NCBI GenBank assembly: GCA_019671135.1 | Contig: JAHRHY010000003.1 | Location: forward strand, 310,001 to 374,000 | DNA: 64,000 bases | From: Linnemannia hyalina | Taxonomy: Eukaryota; Mortierellomycota; Mortierellomycetes; Mortierellales; Mortierellaceae | Reading direction: 5' to 3' | Shown: positions 21,189 to 32,348 of the stretch, one piece after another | Layout of the letters: every line of letters begins with the position of its first letter | How positions within the stretch are numbered: position 1 is the first letter of the stretch | Program-made: the position numbers and the translations under genes | Notes under the pieces: model-generated | What the model was told of the DNA's origin: nothing | The model's database searches: none | What the model saw: only the letters and a program-made list of their open reading frames with translations

Positions 21189-22584
21189 ATGCCTGCCACT
21201 CAGCACGATCAGTCCGTCGACGCCGTCGCCGATGCCCTTCTCAACAAGGGCCACATCTCTGAGAAGACCTTCCCCCAGGAGCACTTCCACATCGTCCCCC
21301 CAGTCGCCCCCGGATCCGGCACCCCCGCCGTTGCCGCCGCTACCGCCGATGGAACCGCCGCCGCTCCTGCCCTCCCCTTGCTCTTCCAGCCTTTCACCGC
21401 CAAGAACCTCACCCTCGTCAACCGTGTCGTTGTTGCCCCCATGTGCATGTACTCGTCCAAGGATGGTTTCATGACCGACTACCATTTGGTCCACTTGGGT
21501 TCCTTTGCCCTTCACGGTGCTGGGTTGGTCCTTGCTGAGGCCACCGCTGTCGAGGCTCGTGGTCGTATCAGTCCTGGATGCGCTGGTATCTACAAGGATG
21601 ATCATATCCCTGGTCTCAAGCGCGTTGTTGACTTTGTTCACTCCACCGGCGGAAAGATTGGTATCCAGTTGGCCCATGCAGGTCGCAAGGTATACAAACA
21701 AAAACAAGATCGAATGACGCTTTGTTCATTATTTTTCTCCCTGCGTGTAACCACATCGACAGAATTACTAATCCTTTTCAAAATGCTTTTGCTCACAAAT
21801 AACATATCAGGCTTCAAGCCAGCCCTTCCACACCCCCGAGGTCTTTGGCCCCGAGGAGTACTGGAACGACCAGGTCGTCGGCCCCTCGGGCGGCCCCGAC
21901 TTCCAATGGGACGACAAGCACCGCATCCCCCGCGAGCTCTCCGTCCAAGAGATCCAGGATGTCATCAAGGCCTTTGGAGCCGCCGCCGTCCGCGCCGACA
22001 AGGCCGGCATGGACACTGTCGAGATCCACGGCGCCCACGGCTACCTGATTCACAACTTCCTCTCGCCCATCACCAACCACCGCACCGACAAGTACGGAGG
22101 ATCCCTTGAGAACCGCGCCCGTTTCATGCTCGAGGTCATCGACGAAGTCCGCAAAAACTTTAACCCCGCCAAACCCATCTTCCTCCGCCTCTCGGCATCA
22201 GACTGCGTCGAGCACCTCGACATCACCTCCTTTGAGATCAACCAGGCCGTCCAGGTCTCCCAGTGGGCCAAGGACGCCGGTGTCGATGTCATCCACATCT
22301 CGTCAGGAGGAAACACCGCCCTCCAGAAGGTCTCCTACTCCCCCGGTTACCAGGTCCACTACGCCTCCCGTATCCGTAAGGACGTTCCCGGCCTTCCCGT
22401 CGTCTCTGTTGGTTCGATTACCTCGGGCAAGCAGGCCGAGGAGATTCTCCAGAACGGTGATGCCGATTTGATTGCTGCCGCTCGTGCCTTCTTGAAGCAC
22501 CCAACTTTTGCCCTCGATGCCGGTCGTGAGCTTGGCGTCAATGTCAACTATGCTCCTCAGTACTTTGCCGCCCGCTATGCTTAA
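21189..22584 (+). CDS. Old Yellow Enzyme family NAD(P)H:flavin oxidoreductase, YqjM-like class
   Basis: Two exons, 21189-21689 and 21811-22584, encode 424 aa. The core is an FMN-binding TIM barrel: LFQPFTAKNLTLVNRVVVAPMCMYSS (read in two pieces), IGIQLAHAGRK, EIHGAHGYLIHNFLSP, HRTDKYGGSLENR, RLSASD and a C-terminal phosphate-binding GSITSGKQAEEIL / ADLIAAARAFL. The HGAHGYL pair of His residues binds substrate carbonyls, and the Cys in PMCMYSS is the redox-tuning Cys of YqjM-type enzymes. It should reduce activated C=C bonds of enals, enones, maleimides or nitro compounds with NAD(P)H; the natural substrate is unknown. The N-terminal ~60 residues are an Ala/Pro-rich extension. Codons are strongly C-ending compared with neighbouring genes, suggesting high expression. 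A decayed copy lies just upstream. Confidence 0.92.
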
Positions 22585-23003
22585 AGATACCCCCCCCTCC
22601 TCCTCCTCCTTTCTACTCCTCTCACACAACATATTCTTATCCATAATAAATTCGCCCACCACCTTATTAAATAAAACTGGCATTGCATATTTCCTCTCTT
22701 GCTCTCCATGCGGAAAATGAAAAAAAAATTGTTTGTTTCAATTTTCAAGGGTATCAACTCGACCCTCAAAACGGTGCACTGCCTTCAGTCTGTTCTACAT
22801 GTGCACCTCACTTAAATTCATGTGCCCATCGCTTATCATCGACATGTTGGATTGTCGGTGTCACACCATGTGCCTTGTACGCCGGTTCTCTCAAATGAAA
22901 AAAGAAACAGTCTTTATTCCAATTGCGCCCGCAGAAGAAGAAAACAAGTTGCAAGTTGAAAAAAAAGAGTCGTCTGTTATTGCCTTGGTTTTCTTCTGTT
23001 GTT
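22585..23003. terminator. Convergent 3' flank of the Old Yellow Enzyme gene and RPT3
   Basis: The gap is 419 bases. AATAAA occurs at about 22645 and again near 22669 on the plus strand, suitable as polyadenylation signals for the oxidoreductase gene. No coding content was recognised. Confidence 0.45.
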
Positions 23004-24454
23004 TTACTTGTAGAACTCAAAGTCGGTATCGGTCTTCTTGACGTTGCTCTTGTAACCCTTCTCCAGATCCTTGGCCAAGATAACATATCTGTTTTTGCGG
23101 ACAGCGTGCATACCAGCCTCTTGACAGATAGCAGCAATTTCTGCTCCAGAAAGCTTGTCAGGTCGAGACACAACTATATAGAATGAAAAGAAAAAAAATA
23201 GTCAGCAAGGCATTCTCAGATTCATAAAGCAAAACAGATACAACTGAGTTTGTGACTTACAGTCTTCGAGGTCTACTTCGTCGGAGAGGTTCATCTTGGA
23301 GGTGACGGTGGCAAAGATGAGACGCTTCTGACGACGGTCGGGGGTAGGGAACTCGATCTTACGATCCAGACGACCGGGACGCAAGATGGCAGGATCCAAT
23401 GTGTCGGCACGGTTAGTGGCCATGATGACCTTGACGTTCGAGCCCTGGTCGAAACCATCCATCTGGTTCAGCAACTCCAACAGAACACGTTGAACCTCAC
23501 GATCGGCACCTGTCTGAGCATCGAAACGCTTGGTCGCAATAGCATCGACCTCATCGATAAAGATGATTGCGGGTGAGTTCTCGCGGGCCATCCTGAACGC
23601 ATCACGAACCATCCTGGGGCCCTCTCCCAAGTACTTTTGCACAAACTCTGAACCGACCATACGGAAGAATGAAGCCGAGGTGTGGTGAGCGACGGCCTTG
23701 ACTAACATGGTCTTTCCGGTTCCGGGGGGTCCATAGAGCAAGACTCCGCGTGGGGGGTCGATACCGATCTGGCGATACAAGTCGAAATGGGTCAATGGCA
23801 GCTCAACAGCCTCCCTGATCTCCTGCTTCTGCATATCTAATCCTCCGACATCTGCGTAGGTCACATCGGGCCTCTCATCAGCTCCGACCATCTCGACGCT
23901 TGAATCAGCGTTGGGGGGAAGAACATCGACCAAGGCATTGGAGTGGCGATGAAGTGCCACAGAGCACGAGGGCTTGAGCAACTCACGATCGATTGTTGAG
24001 AGGATCCGGACAACATGCTGGGCTCCAGTGGTTGACGAGACGATACCGGTATGCTGATCAATAGGCTCCAGGAACTGACCGATAACCAACGGGACTGATT
24101 GAATCCTCTTGACTTCCTCTTGAGCACGGATCAGTTCGCGCTTCAGGTTCTTTTGTTCATCCTTGATATATTCCTCTTGAAGATGCAAAAACTCCAAGTG
24201 ACGCTGGAGGTTTTTGTAGCGAGTGTAGAGGTCGTTTGAGGCCAGGTGGGCGAAAGGTCCCTGGTTGTCTGCCTGTTCTGCGGCGCCAACGGCATCCTAT
24301 TTACCAGAGTGTCAACGGGGGTTATGTGAGTTGGAGCTGTATAGAAGCTGGAAAAAGCGGTGCGAAAAGTATGCGGTCGTATGAAGTTTAGTTGCCGTAC
24401 CTTGCCCTTGTTGGCCTCTGATGCGCTGACGGACTTAATTCCAAGTTCCTCCAT
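23004..24454 (-). CDS. RPT3: 26S proteasome regulatory ATPase Rpt3 (PSMC4)
   Basis: Three exons, 24454-24401, 24296-23261 and 23173-23004, encode 419 residues. An N-terminal coiled coil ([20 protein letters not shown]) precedes the OB domain ([13 protein letters not shown]) and the AAA domain. Walker A GPPGTGKT, Walker [10 protein letters not shown], the pore loop [17 protein letters not shown] (in part) and the arginine-finger/sensor segment [12 protein letters not shown] are intact. The small domain ends DTDFEFYK, the HbYX-type tail of Rpt3 that docks into the 20S alpha ring. [12 protein letters not shown] at the N-terminus and the [11 protein letters not shown] segment separate it from the other five Rpt subunits. 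It unfolds ubiquitinated substrates in the base of the 19S particle. The gene diverges from ATG12. Confidence 0.95.
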
Positions 24455-25255
24455 GTGATATAAAAGTAGTGTTGGTGGTTGTGGTGAGTTGTAAGCGTGG
24501 AGGTAGGTAGGTAGAGGGAAGGAGGGTAGTTGTAATGAGTAGTGGCGAGGGGGATAGAGGTGACGTGTGAAGAGTGTGAATGAAGTAGAAGAAAGAGAGT
24601 ATTAAAAAGTAACAGCTTTGCTTTACGCTTGCATGACACTCACAAAGGGACGGCACACCCACTTGACGCGTCGCCTTGTCTGGTTGCCTCCAACACGCAC
24701 TTTTGCTGATGTGATGACGGAAGCGAAATTCGTTATTCAGTTATTTATTGTATCACGTGCATACCCATTCATTAAAACCTGGATCATGCGTTATCGTCTT
24801 GGTCGACTTGAAGAAAGGAAGCCATGTCAAAGTCGACGCCCCATTGCTCTCCCCGAGTCCGACACATACCTTGTTCCTGTGCATTCGCCCTGTCCATCCC
24901 GTCGACTCTTAACCTTTGCGTCCTGGGAAGCGACCACAAGAAGAACACAGCTATATAAATATTGACTTTCCTCTCGCTTGTTTGCACCCAACAGCATTCC
25001 CTTTGCCCACATACCTTTCACTCGCACTACACTCATTGAAACACCGCCTCCTTGTCTTTTCTGCCTTGCACCTCCTTCGCCCACTGACACCTCTTGTCCA
25101 TCTTCACTTCACTTAACTTCACTCTTCTCGATTTCATCTACCTTATTCTTCGATACCTCCTCTCCCTCTCTTTTGCCCATCTCGTCATAGACTCAACCCT
25201 CATCCTCCTCGCCAACTCTAATACCACACGTTTTCACAAACACACACATACATCA
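24455..25255. promoter_or_regulatory. Divergent promoter region of RPT3 and ATG12
   Basis: These 801 bases separate the two start codons. A TATATAAATA at 24952-24961 faces ATG12, followed by a CT-rich leader. A canonical yeast Rpn4 site (GGTGGCAAA) was looked for near RPT3 and not found. Confidence 0.45.
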
Positions 25256-26024
25256 ATGTCAAGTTCAGGGACACCCTTGTCAGAGTCGCCACCACCCACG
25301 GCAATCGCACAAGACCCAACAGAACCAACAGGACCACCAGCATCACCGTCAACCGTCATCGCCAACCACAAACGCAAAGACACTTCCAAAGGTACACACC
25401 GCTCTTCCTCACTATAAGTTCAAAAACAAGGACGCCTCCCTTCTCCCCACTTGCCTCACCTAGCTTGTACTCCCTAAAAAAAAACATATTTTCACGCTCT
25501 AACCGTTTCCTCGACCATTTTGTTACGCCTTTGATAGTCATTGTCCGGTTTCGAGCTATCGGAAATGCCCCAATCATGAAGCAAAATGTCTTCAAGATCA
25601 CGGCCTCCAACAAGTTCATGGCCGTCATTCAGTTCCTGCGAAAGGAGCTGAACTACCAGCATTCTGACCCATTGGTAAATTACCACCTCTTTTATCCTAA
25701 AAGTCAAGGATATCTATTAGAGATAGATAGTAATCAATGTATTGACAGAGTTCGTTTTGCTTTCTCTTTGCTGGTAACAATAGTTCCTATATGTCAATAG
25801 CGCGTTCTCTCCGGCACCGGATGAGATTGTGAATAACCTGTACAAGGTATACAAATATAACTGGCTTGATTGTCTTGCCAACGTTATAGGATTGATAATT
25901 CATTCATAATTCATTACATCACACTGACTTGACTATTTGTTTATCTCCTACACCCATCACCTAGTGCTTTAACACGGACGGGAAGCTAATTGTAAACTAC
26001 TGCACGAGCCCCGCATGGGGATAA
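25256..26024 (+). CDS. ATG12: Ubiquitin-like autophagy protein Atg12
   Basis: Four exons, 25256-25391, 25538-25674, 25784-25846 and 25965-26024, encode 131 residues. The first ~45 residues are a disordered Ser/Pro-rich tail. The beta-grasp fold follows: VIVRFRAIGNAPIMKQ, FKITASNKFMAVIQFLRKEL, then FLYVNSAFSPAPDEIVNNLYKCF and KLIVNYCTSPAWG. Atg12 ends in Gly, here G131 in the AWG end, with no residues to be removed; it is activated by Atg7 and Atg10 and joined to Atg5. Atg12-Atg5 then promotes Atg8 lipidation at the phagophore. The ATG is placed at 25256 because upstream sequence in the same frame is leader-like and CT-rich. AATAAA motifs occur near 26115. IMP2 converges 132 bases away. Confidence 0.94.
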
Positions 26025-26156
26025 GCAAAAGTCAGGCATCAAAGACCGATACTTCATTTTTAGCTTCTCGAAAGCCTTTGGGGACCAAAAAAAACAAACA
26101 AAAACAAATAGTAATAAAATAATATTAAAAAAAAAACTAATTACATGGAACCATTT

Positions 26157-27079
26157 TTATTCGTGGTCAAGTCGGTTGTATACTTTATGACCAGGCGCGT
26201 AGCGGACACGGTTACCGCGGGGCTTATCGGGGATCTTGCCGAACCGGTTCAATGGATACAGCACGTACTCGACTTTTGATTTTACCAAACCCAATGGCAC
26301 CTACAAAAAATAAATTAGGAATAAAATAAAAACGCATTGGGTTAGGTTTCAAGAGTAAAAAAAAAAAAAGTATCCATGAAACTGAACGAGGGCAAAAATG
26401 AAAGAGAAAGCAAATGTCATACAGGTCCATAGTGGTTACTATCTCTGCTATGAAACATCTCATCGCCCTCAACCCAGCAATGTCCACGAGGGACACGAAC
26501 GTGAGCCTCTGGGTAAGGTGACCGTGTCTGGACAACATCACCCTCCAGCGCGACAATCCGTTTGATCACTATCTTTTCTGGTAAGTCTGGGTGGCTATCA
26601 TTCCAATTGGGACCACAATAAACAATAAAGGAGGAATGAAAGGAAAAGGTCATCAAGGAAAGGATGAAGGTTAGAACGCGAGAAAGGATCGACGTGCGGC
26701 GGAACTGTGTGCTTGCAAGAAGAAAAAAAAAAGGCAAGTTGGTAGCAAAATCCTGTGTACCGTAGTGTGACAACATCGCCGATATTGTAATTGCAGCGAT
26801 CAATCGCCCAATGGTTGAAAAGCACAACATCCTTCTTGAGCTGATTGCTATCTGGGTTTAATGTCGGCTGCGTAGAAGAAGAAAAAAGAAGCGTGAGAAA
26901 GCCTGTGCTTCAACGTTCCTGTTCATCCATGAGGAAAGTGTTGAGGGTTGCTTCCTTGCCTGCATAGAACGTCCGTTCACGGTTCCTAGACTGTATCCGT
27001 GTTCTGTAAAGTAGATACCGACTGGCACCCAGGGGAGGACTGACCAAGCCCATTGACGAAATGCAGAAACAAATGCCAT
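26157..27079 (-). CDS. IMP2: Mitochondrial inner-membrane protease subunit 2 (Imp2/IMMP2L)
   Basis: Four exons, 27079-26960, 26867-26761, 26594-26423 and 26300-26157, encode 180 residues. An N-terminal hydrophobic segment (WSVLPWVPVGIYFTEH) anchors it in the inner membrane. NGRSMQPTLNPD is the signal-peptidase serine box (S38) and IVIKRIVALEGDVV the Lys box (K87); VPRGHCWVEGD and DSNHYGPVPLGLV follow, as in S26-family proteases. The protease removes sorting signals from intermembrane-space proteins. Intron 1 must be GC-AG: ATGCAG is followed by GCAAGG, and no GT donor would preserve the conserved SMQPT junction. The stop codon is embedded in AATAAA (26161-26156), implying a very short 3' UTR. 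Its start lies 152 bases downstream of the APC7 stop codon on the same strand. Confidence 0.92.
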
Positions 27080-27231
27080 GGAGATGTAGAAGAGGAGAGG
27101 AGAGTGATCAGCCCACGAAATTCGCCGCCCTACTTTTTAAATGTGACGGCTCGCCCACTAACCTCAAATAGTAAAAATGAAAACGCGACCGTAACTTGTC
27201 TCATTCACACACACACACACACCCTCAGGTT

Positions 27232-30200
27232 TTATTCAACCATGTCATCGTCCATATCCTCTTGCTCATCGTACTCTCGCTCTCGCTGCGAATTAAGTCT
27301 ACGGTGATGGGCAGCATAGCTGGTTGGAGAGACCATGGATCTGGACGGTGTTTGTGGATACCCCGACGACGATGGCATATTGTCCTGCTGCTGCCGATGT
27401 GCTCCGTAACGATGTTGCTGCTCTTGATGCTGTTGGTGGCGTTGGCGATGTTGTTCCTGCTGCAAGCGATGAAGTTGATGCTGAAGCTGCTGTTGTTGTT
27501 GCGGTGGAGACACATACTGCTGCTGACCCTGGCGTGGAGTAAATAGGGACGTATCTAGGACTCGATTGTTCACGTTGGGCGTTTGCTCAGGCATCGGCTG
27601 TTGGCGGTTGTGAAACCGCTCCTCCTGTGGCTGTTGCGCCAGAGCGCGAGCTCGAGCTGCAAACAACGACCCATTGCGCTGTGGCTGATGCGGAGTGAAT
27701 TGAGGTGATTGCATACGGTGCCCAAGGTGGCCGTCCTCATACTCTTCGCCATGATCCTCCTCTCCCGTCAAGATATCATCTTCGTCTAGCTGTTGCTCTC
27801 TCAAGTGGGGGCTCTCGTCTTGATGTACATCCATCTCGTCAATCTCAAGTTCGTCGTCCAAATCTTGTTCGTCGTCAAGCTCGTCGTCGCCGCCGCTCAG
27901 GATCTTTTCCACATTAGCTATGCCTTCCCTCGCAATAACGTTTAGAGGATTGAAACTAGAAGGGAGATACAAACGAGTTGTCAGCAGTGAACTATTGGTG
28001 TTAGAGACACTCAGTGGGCGCCGAAAGGGTACGTATTGACCCTTTGTTTTGTACCTTCTGGCGCGCTCATAGCTAGAAAGGGCATCCTCCCAACGTTCCA
28101 TGCTCGAGTAGATCTCTGCCTTCTTAATATGGATCTCATCGGGTGGCTGGTGGTCAAGTTGTTGATCCAGTCTAATGCGGTAGACAAGGCGAACGTTAGA
28201 CATCTGATATCAAGAGTAGAGCTTGAGGGTAGCAGGGCGCGTATGCGAAGCTGATAGCCAAACTTACAGATCAATGGCTTCTTCGAATCGCCGTTGGTTT
28301 TCGTAGATCAACAAAAGGGTGTGCGCCGCCAGTTTACACGATGGGTCTATCCGAAGCGCCTCATTCACTTGATCCTGTGCATCCTGTGCTACTTCGTCAT
28401 TCGCTGCATGATAAAGCGCCGTTCCATACAATGCAAGAGCTTGCGCGTTGCCCGGCATCCGAACTTTGGCCTCCTCTGCCTCTTTGCAAGCTTCCAGATG
28501 TCGTTCCAGCAAAATGTACGCCTTCACCATGCCTAGTCGTAAATCAATCAGTATAGTTCAGCGTCACTGAATCGTTTGAGGTATATGTGCTGAAGCTATA
28601 GAAACGCGTTTGTCCATACCTTCATAGGTCACAAGGTCTTTCTCAGTCTTGGACGCCTCTCTGAATGACCCCAATGCTCTCACAGGTGACGACTCCAGGT
28701 AGATCAGTCCGCGAAGTTGGAGGGCACCGCAATGATCAGATCTGAGTTGCAGCGCCTAAAGTAACATGTTAGAGGAGGGGGGGTATTTAGTCGGCAACTC
28801 AATTTCGCAATGTCAACCAACTTCAATATGAAACGGCTGTCGATCCCCTTACCCGTGAAACCATTTGAAGTGCTTTGTCCCTCTCACCCTTCATATTCCA
28901 GTACATTGCTTGGACGCACCATGTATCTGGATGCTTGTCACTGATATTCAAGAGGTCTCCGGCCAATCTATGCGGTACAATGAGAAGTAATGCGCATGGA
29001 TGTAAGCGATTAAGAAACCTAGGAGGGAAAGCATTTCTGAGGCATCTATTGCAAAAGGGTGATCCGTTGTCCGTACTTGTTGATGAGCTTTGCGTTATAC
29101 AGCTCCTTCAAGCATTCTGCGTAGTGATATAAATCATCGATGACATAGAGATCCTCCCTGCGGACCTAATTGTTCAAAGGTGTCGGTTGCATAAATATTA
29201 GCAATCAGGTACATTAGTGCAATCAGCAGGCTGGAAGCAAACAGTGCATCCCTACCTGCGAAAATATGAGACATGCCCTGACAGGGTTGCCCATCCACCT
29301 CAAACAAAGCGCCAGGCGAATCTTAATATCGGTGTTGTGCGGGAACATCCCGTCCAAAATTGTGAATGTCTGGTGAGCTGCCTCGTACCGCATGTGAAAG
29401 AAGCTGTCCAAGCCCTGCAAATACAACTTCATCCACTCATACTCGGGAGAATCCTTCGGGATCATGTTCGAAACAAAGAAAAGCGGCGTTCCTGCGCGCA
29501 ACATATGTACGTATGCCTCCAGCGCTAGTGGTTGAAGCCTATTGGTAATGGTAATCAAACATTGTCGGTTGGTATTCCTGCTATCCGTAATCCACGCGTC
29601 CTTCGTTAGGCATTTGAGAGCGATATGCAGGCATGTAACCTACTTTGCGATCTCTGACCAGTAGGTATCTTCTCGACTAGAATGATTACAGAAAGCGAAA
29701 GGGGTAAGAATGAGTGAGCAATCGCGTACTTGAATAAACTCCGCGCACAAAAGATACCACGAATCGTAAATCACCTACATCTGCAGACTTGTTTTCTTGT
29801 GCAAAAGCTGAATCAACAAAAGGTATGTCCTGACTGTCCGCTTGTCCTCGGGTATCTGCAGAAGCTGTAGAGTCATCATAAAAGAAAAACAATGTGTAGC
29901 CGTTAGTGTTTGAATGGTGAAAAGTTGAGGACGGTCGATGCAGCACGCATGAAGGCATCAACGTACCAACTCCTTTGCTCTTATGTAGTCTCCCGATTCA
30001 TAACATGAAAGTGCAAAGTCCATCTTGAGATCGTTCAAATCCTGCATGAGAGGCTCGCGCGACAGTCCGGTGATGGGTGTCACAGATCCAGCTGATGACG
30101 CCTTCCCGGATGCTCGAAGAGGAGTTGTAGTTGATGGTTGGTCCACCGAAAGGTGCTGCTTCTTTCTGGTATGGTCATCGTCAGAACTCAGTTGACTCTG

Positions 30201-31050
30201 CTGCTGCCGCTGCTTGGATATGGTCACAGAGAGGGGTTTCACTGGTGGGATGGAAGGAAGCATGGTCTTTGTCGATTTAGCGGATTCTCGAAGGTTCGGC
30301 TTTGCTATACTGCTCCTTGCGGTGGCAATAAGCGTGTCCATAAGCAGTCCGCGATTATCTCTGTCCTTCTTCATCTCTTCTTTTCCAGCATGGAGGGCAT
30401 TGAACAACTCCATTCCTCTCGTCATTGGCCGAGATGTTGCTGTTGCTGCTGCTGTAGTTGTTGCTGCATCGGATACTGTAGAGATATCAGTGACGGGGGC
30501 GGTTCCTGAGTCGGACATGGAAGGTCGTGTTTTGAGTAGGTCTAGCGGTACTGCGATATCTTCGATGTGTGATGCCCACATGTAGTATTCCTATTGATAC
30601 GGAGCGACGTGGGTTAGCCATCGGGCCTGCTTTTCTTTTATCTGCCTATGTTCCACTCAGTTTTCTGTGGCATACAAGAGAAAAATAAATCGACTAGTTG
30701 AATACCATACAGTCGCGCGCCGATGTTCCTCCAGTTTGGTCAGACTACGAGCGTACTGGTACATGGCATTCGCCTGAAACCATTTTTCGTCTTTCCGGAC
30801 AGTGGAAAGGTGAATGCCCGTCTATGATAGGTACAAAAAGAGTTGCGAGCAATACAAAGTTGAGAGTCTGGGTAAGAAGGGTATGACGCGTTATACACAA
30901 AGTGATGACAATGTCATGCAGCTGCCGGTTTTCCAGACTTACGATGAGTTGCGCTGACTTGTAGAGCCCTGCATCGTGCAGTGACTCAGCGAGACGCAGT
31001 TGTGCCAGTCGTTCCTGTGAGGTGTAGGTCTTTTCATTTCTCGTCGCCAT
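27232..31050 (-). CDS. APC7: Anaphase-promoting complex TPR subunit APC7 (ANAPC7-like)
   Basis: Twelve exons: 31050-30943, 30773-30711, 30590-29967, 29864-29779, 29676-29644, 29538-29256, 29165-29077, 28967-28853, 28755-28620, 28532-28268, 28171-28055, 27955-27232. They encode 880 aa. About twelve TPR-like helix pairs run from residue ~10 to ~640; the repeats around REDTYWSEIAK-LQPLALEAYVHML, MPGNAQALALYGTALYH and ERWEDALSSYERA align in order with human APC7 (TSYKEVLRQCPLALDAI and later repeats). APC7 is a scaffold TPR subunit of the APC/C that ubiquitinates cyclins and securin; budding and fission yeasts lack it. A Ser/Ala-rich insert occupies ~75-200, and the ~240-residue C-terminal tail is acidic, then Gln-rich with QQQQQ runs, unlike the animal protein. 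Intron 11 (99 nt) is stop-free and a multiple of three. The stop overlaps AATAAA. A general Cdc23/Cdc27-type TPR protein is the alternative. Confidence 0.83.
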
Positions 31051-31266
31051 GGTGGTTCTCGTGTGGGGTGGAGATGCAAAGAGTGGGCGGACAAAAGTGT
31101 CAAATTCACGCAGCTGAACGCCACGAAATGTTGAGTGCGTGACTGGCTATTAGATGCAGCAGTCCCTTGTTGTTTTCGCACACTCACAAAAAAAAAAGAA
31201 AAAAAAGAAAGAAGCTCGACAACCTCTCACTCACACCCTCACCCATACACCAGACACTTATATACC
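31051..31266. promoter_or_regulatory. Short divergent promoter of APC7 and the EFG1-like gene
   Basis: Only 216 bases separate the start codons of two divergent genes. A run of A and AG at 31188-31212 precedes the plus-strand gene. No TATA box was seen, as expected for housekeeping promoters. Confidence 0.45.
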
Positions 31267-32210
31267 ATGGACAACAAAGCAGACGCAGGAACCAAGAAGA
31301 AGTTTGTCAGGAAGGTGGCTCCATCCAAGGCACCCGGCCGTGTCTTGAAGAAGCAGCTCAGGAACATGGAGCGTCTTCTCAAGAACAAGGACACCTTGAA
31401 GGATTTGCCAGTAGAGGTCGTTGCAGAGACTGAGAAGAAGATTGCTGACGTCAAGAAGAAGATCGAGGCCTTGGGTCCACAGCCATCACCAGCATCAGCA
31501 TCGGCAGCAGCAGTAGCAGCACCCAAGTCTCAGATCAACAGCAACTCAGTTGCAAAGGGAGGCATCAAGGCGACAGGTAAATTTACAAGAACAATGGGAT
31601 CCCCTACTCAGCAAGCGCCAGGGCAATTGACGGTAGCGTCTTATTGTTACCAACGCCAATTACTTATTATGTTCTCCGCTTTCATGACATTGCATCGATA
31701 GAACTCAGACGTGCAGGACGAAAGATTGTAGCCTTCAAGAAACAGCACCCCAACCACGAGGCTTCCGAAGCCGAGTCAAAAGAACTTGCCGAGCTCGAGC
31801 TCGACCTCATGTACATCAAGGTACCATTCTACATCTCTTGCATCTCATAGTACATTCATTGGCACAACTGACAATAACTGATGCTATCATGCTAATACGT
31901 TGCTTTTATTATTCCATAACTTATATAGCACTTCCCCAAGACACACGCATACATCGCTATTTACGCAGAGGCTGCTGAACAGGACGAGTCGCAGGTCAAG
32001 GTCCGGACACAGATCAGAGAGGACACAAGAAAGGCATTGGAGAGCGGCAAGATTAAAAAGTCGACAGGAGGAGACAAACCCGAAGGAAAGACTGAGCCGG
32101 CCACAGGAAAGCACCCTATCAGCAACTGGAGCGACGACAATGATGAGGAGGGTTCCGATGATGAGGAAAAGGAGGATGAGCGGGAAACCAAGAAGCAGAA
32201 GAAGGATTAA
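31267..32210 (+). CDS. EFG1: Efg1-like rRNA-processing protein
   Basis: Three exons, 31267-31576, 31702-31820 and 31929-32210, encode 236 residues. The sequence is Lys-rich: a coiled-coil segment RVLKKQLRNMERLLKNK followed by LKDLPVEVVAETEKKI, then AGRKIVAFKKQHPN and LAELELDLMYIKHFPKTHAYIAIY (in two pieces). This matches the Efg1 family: a basic start, a LERLL coiled coil, a KIV-FxxRQ-like segment and a D-xYI-x-FPK-xxYI-LY motif. Efg1 is a nucleolar factor of 18S rRNA maturation in the small-subunit processome. The C-terminus is acidic/Lys-rich (SDDEEKEDE...KKQKKD), typical of nucleolar proteins. An Ala/Ser-rich linker sits at ~78-100. The family call rests on remembered motifs. Confidence 0.75.
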
Positions 32211-32348
32211 AAAAGGAATCGACATTTGTTTGATACACTACATTTTTATTTTCTGTGTGTATGTTGCTAAAAGTACAGGCAGTAGAGGTACAGGATTTCC
32301 AATGGAAAAAGGGAATCTTGAAAGCGGAGAAATAGTGTGGCTCAATAT

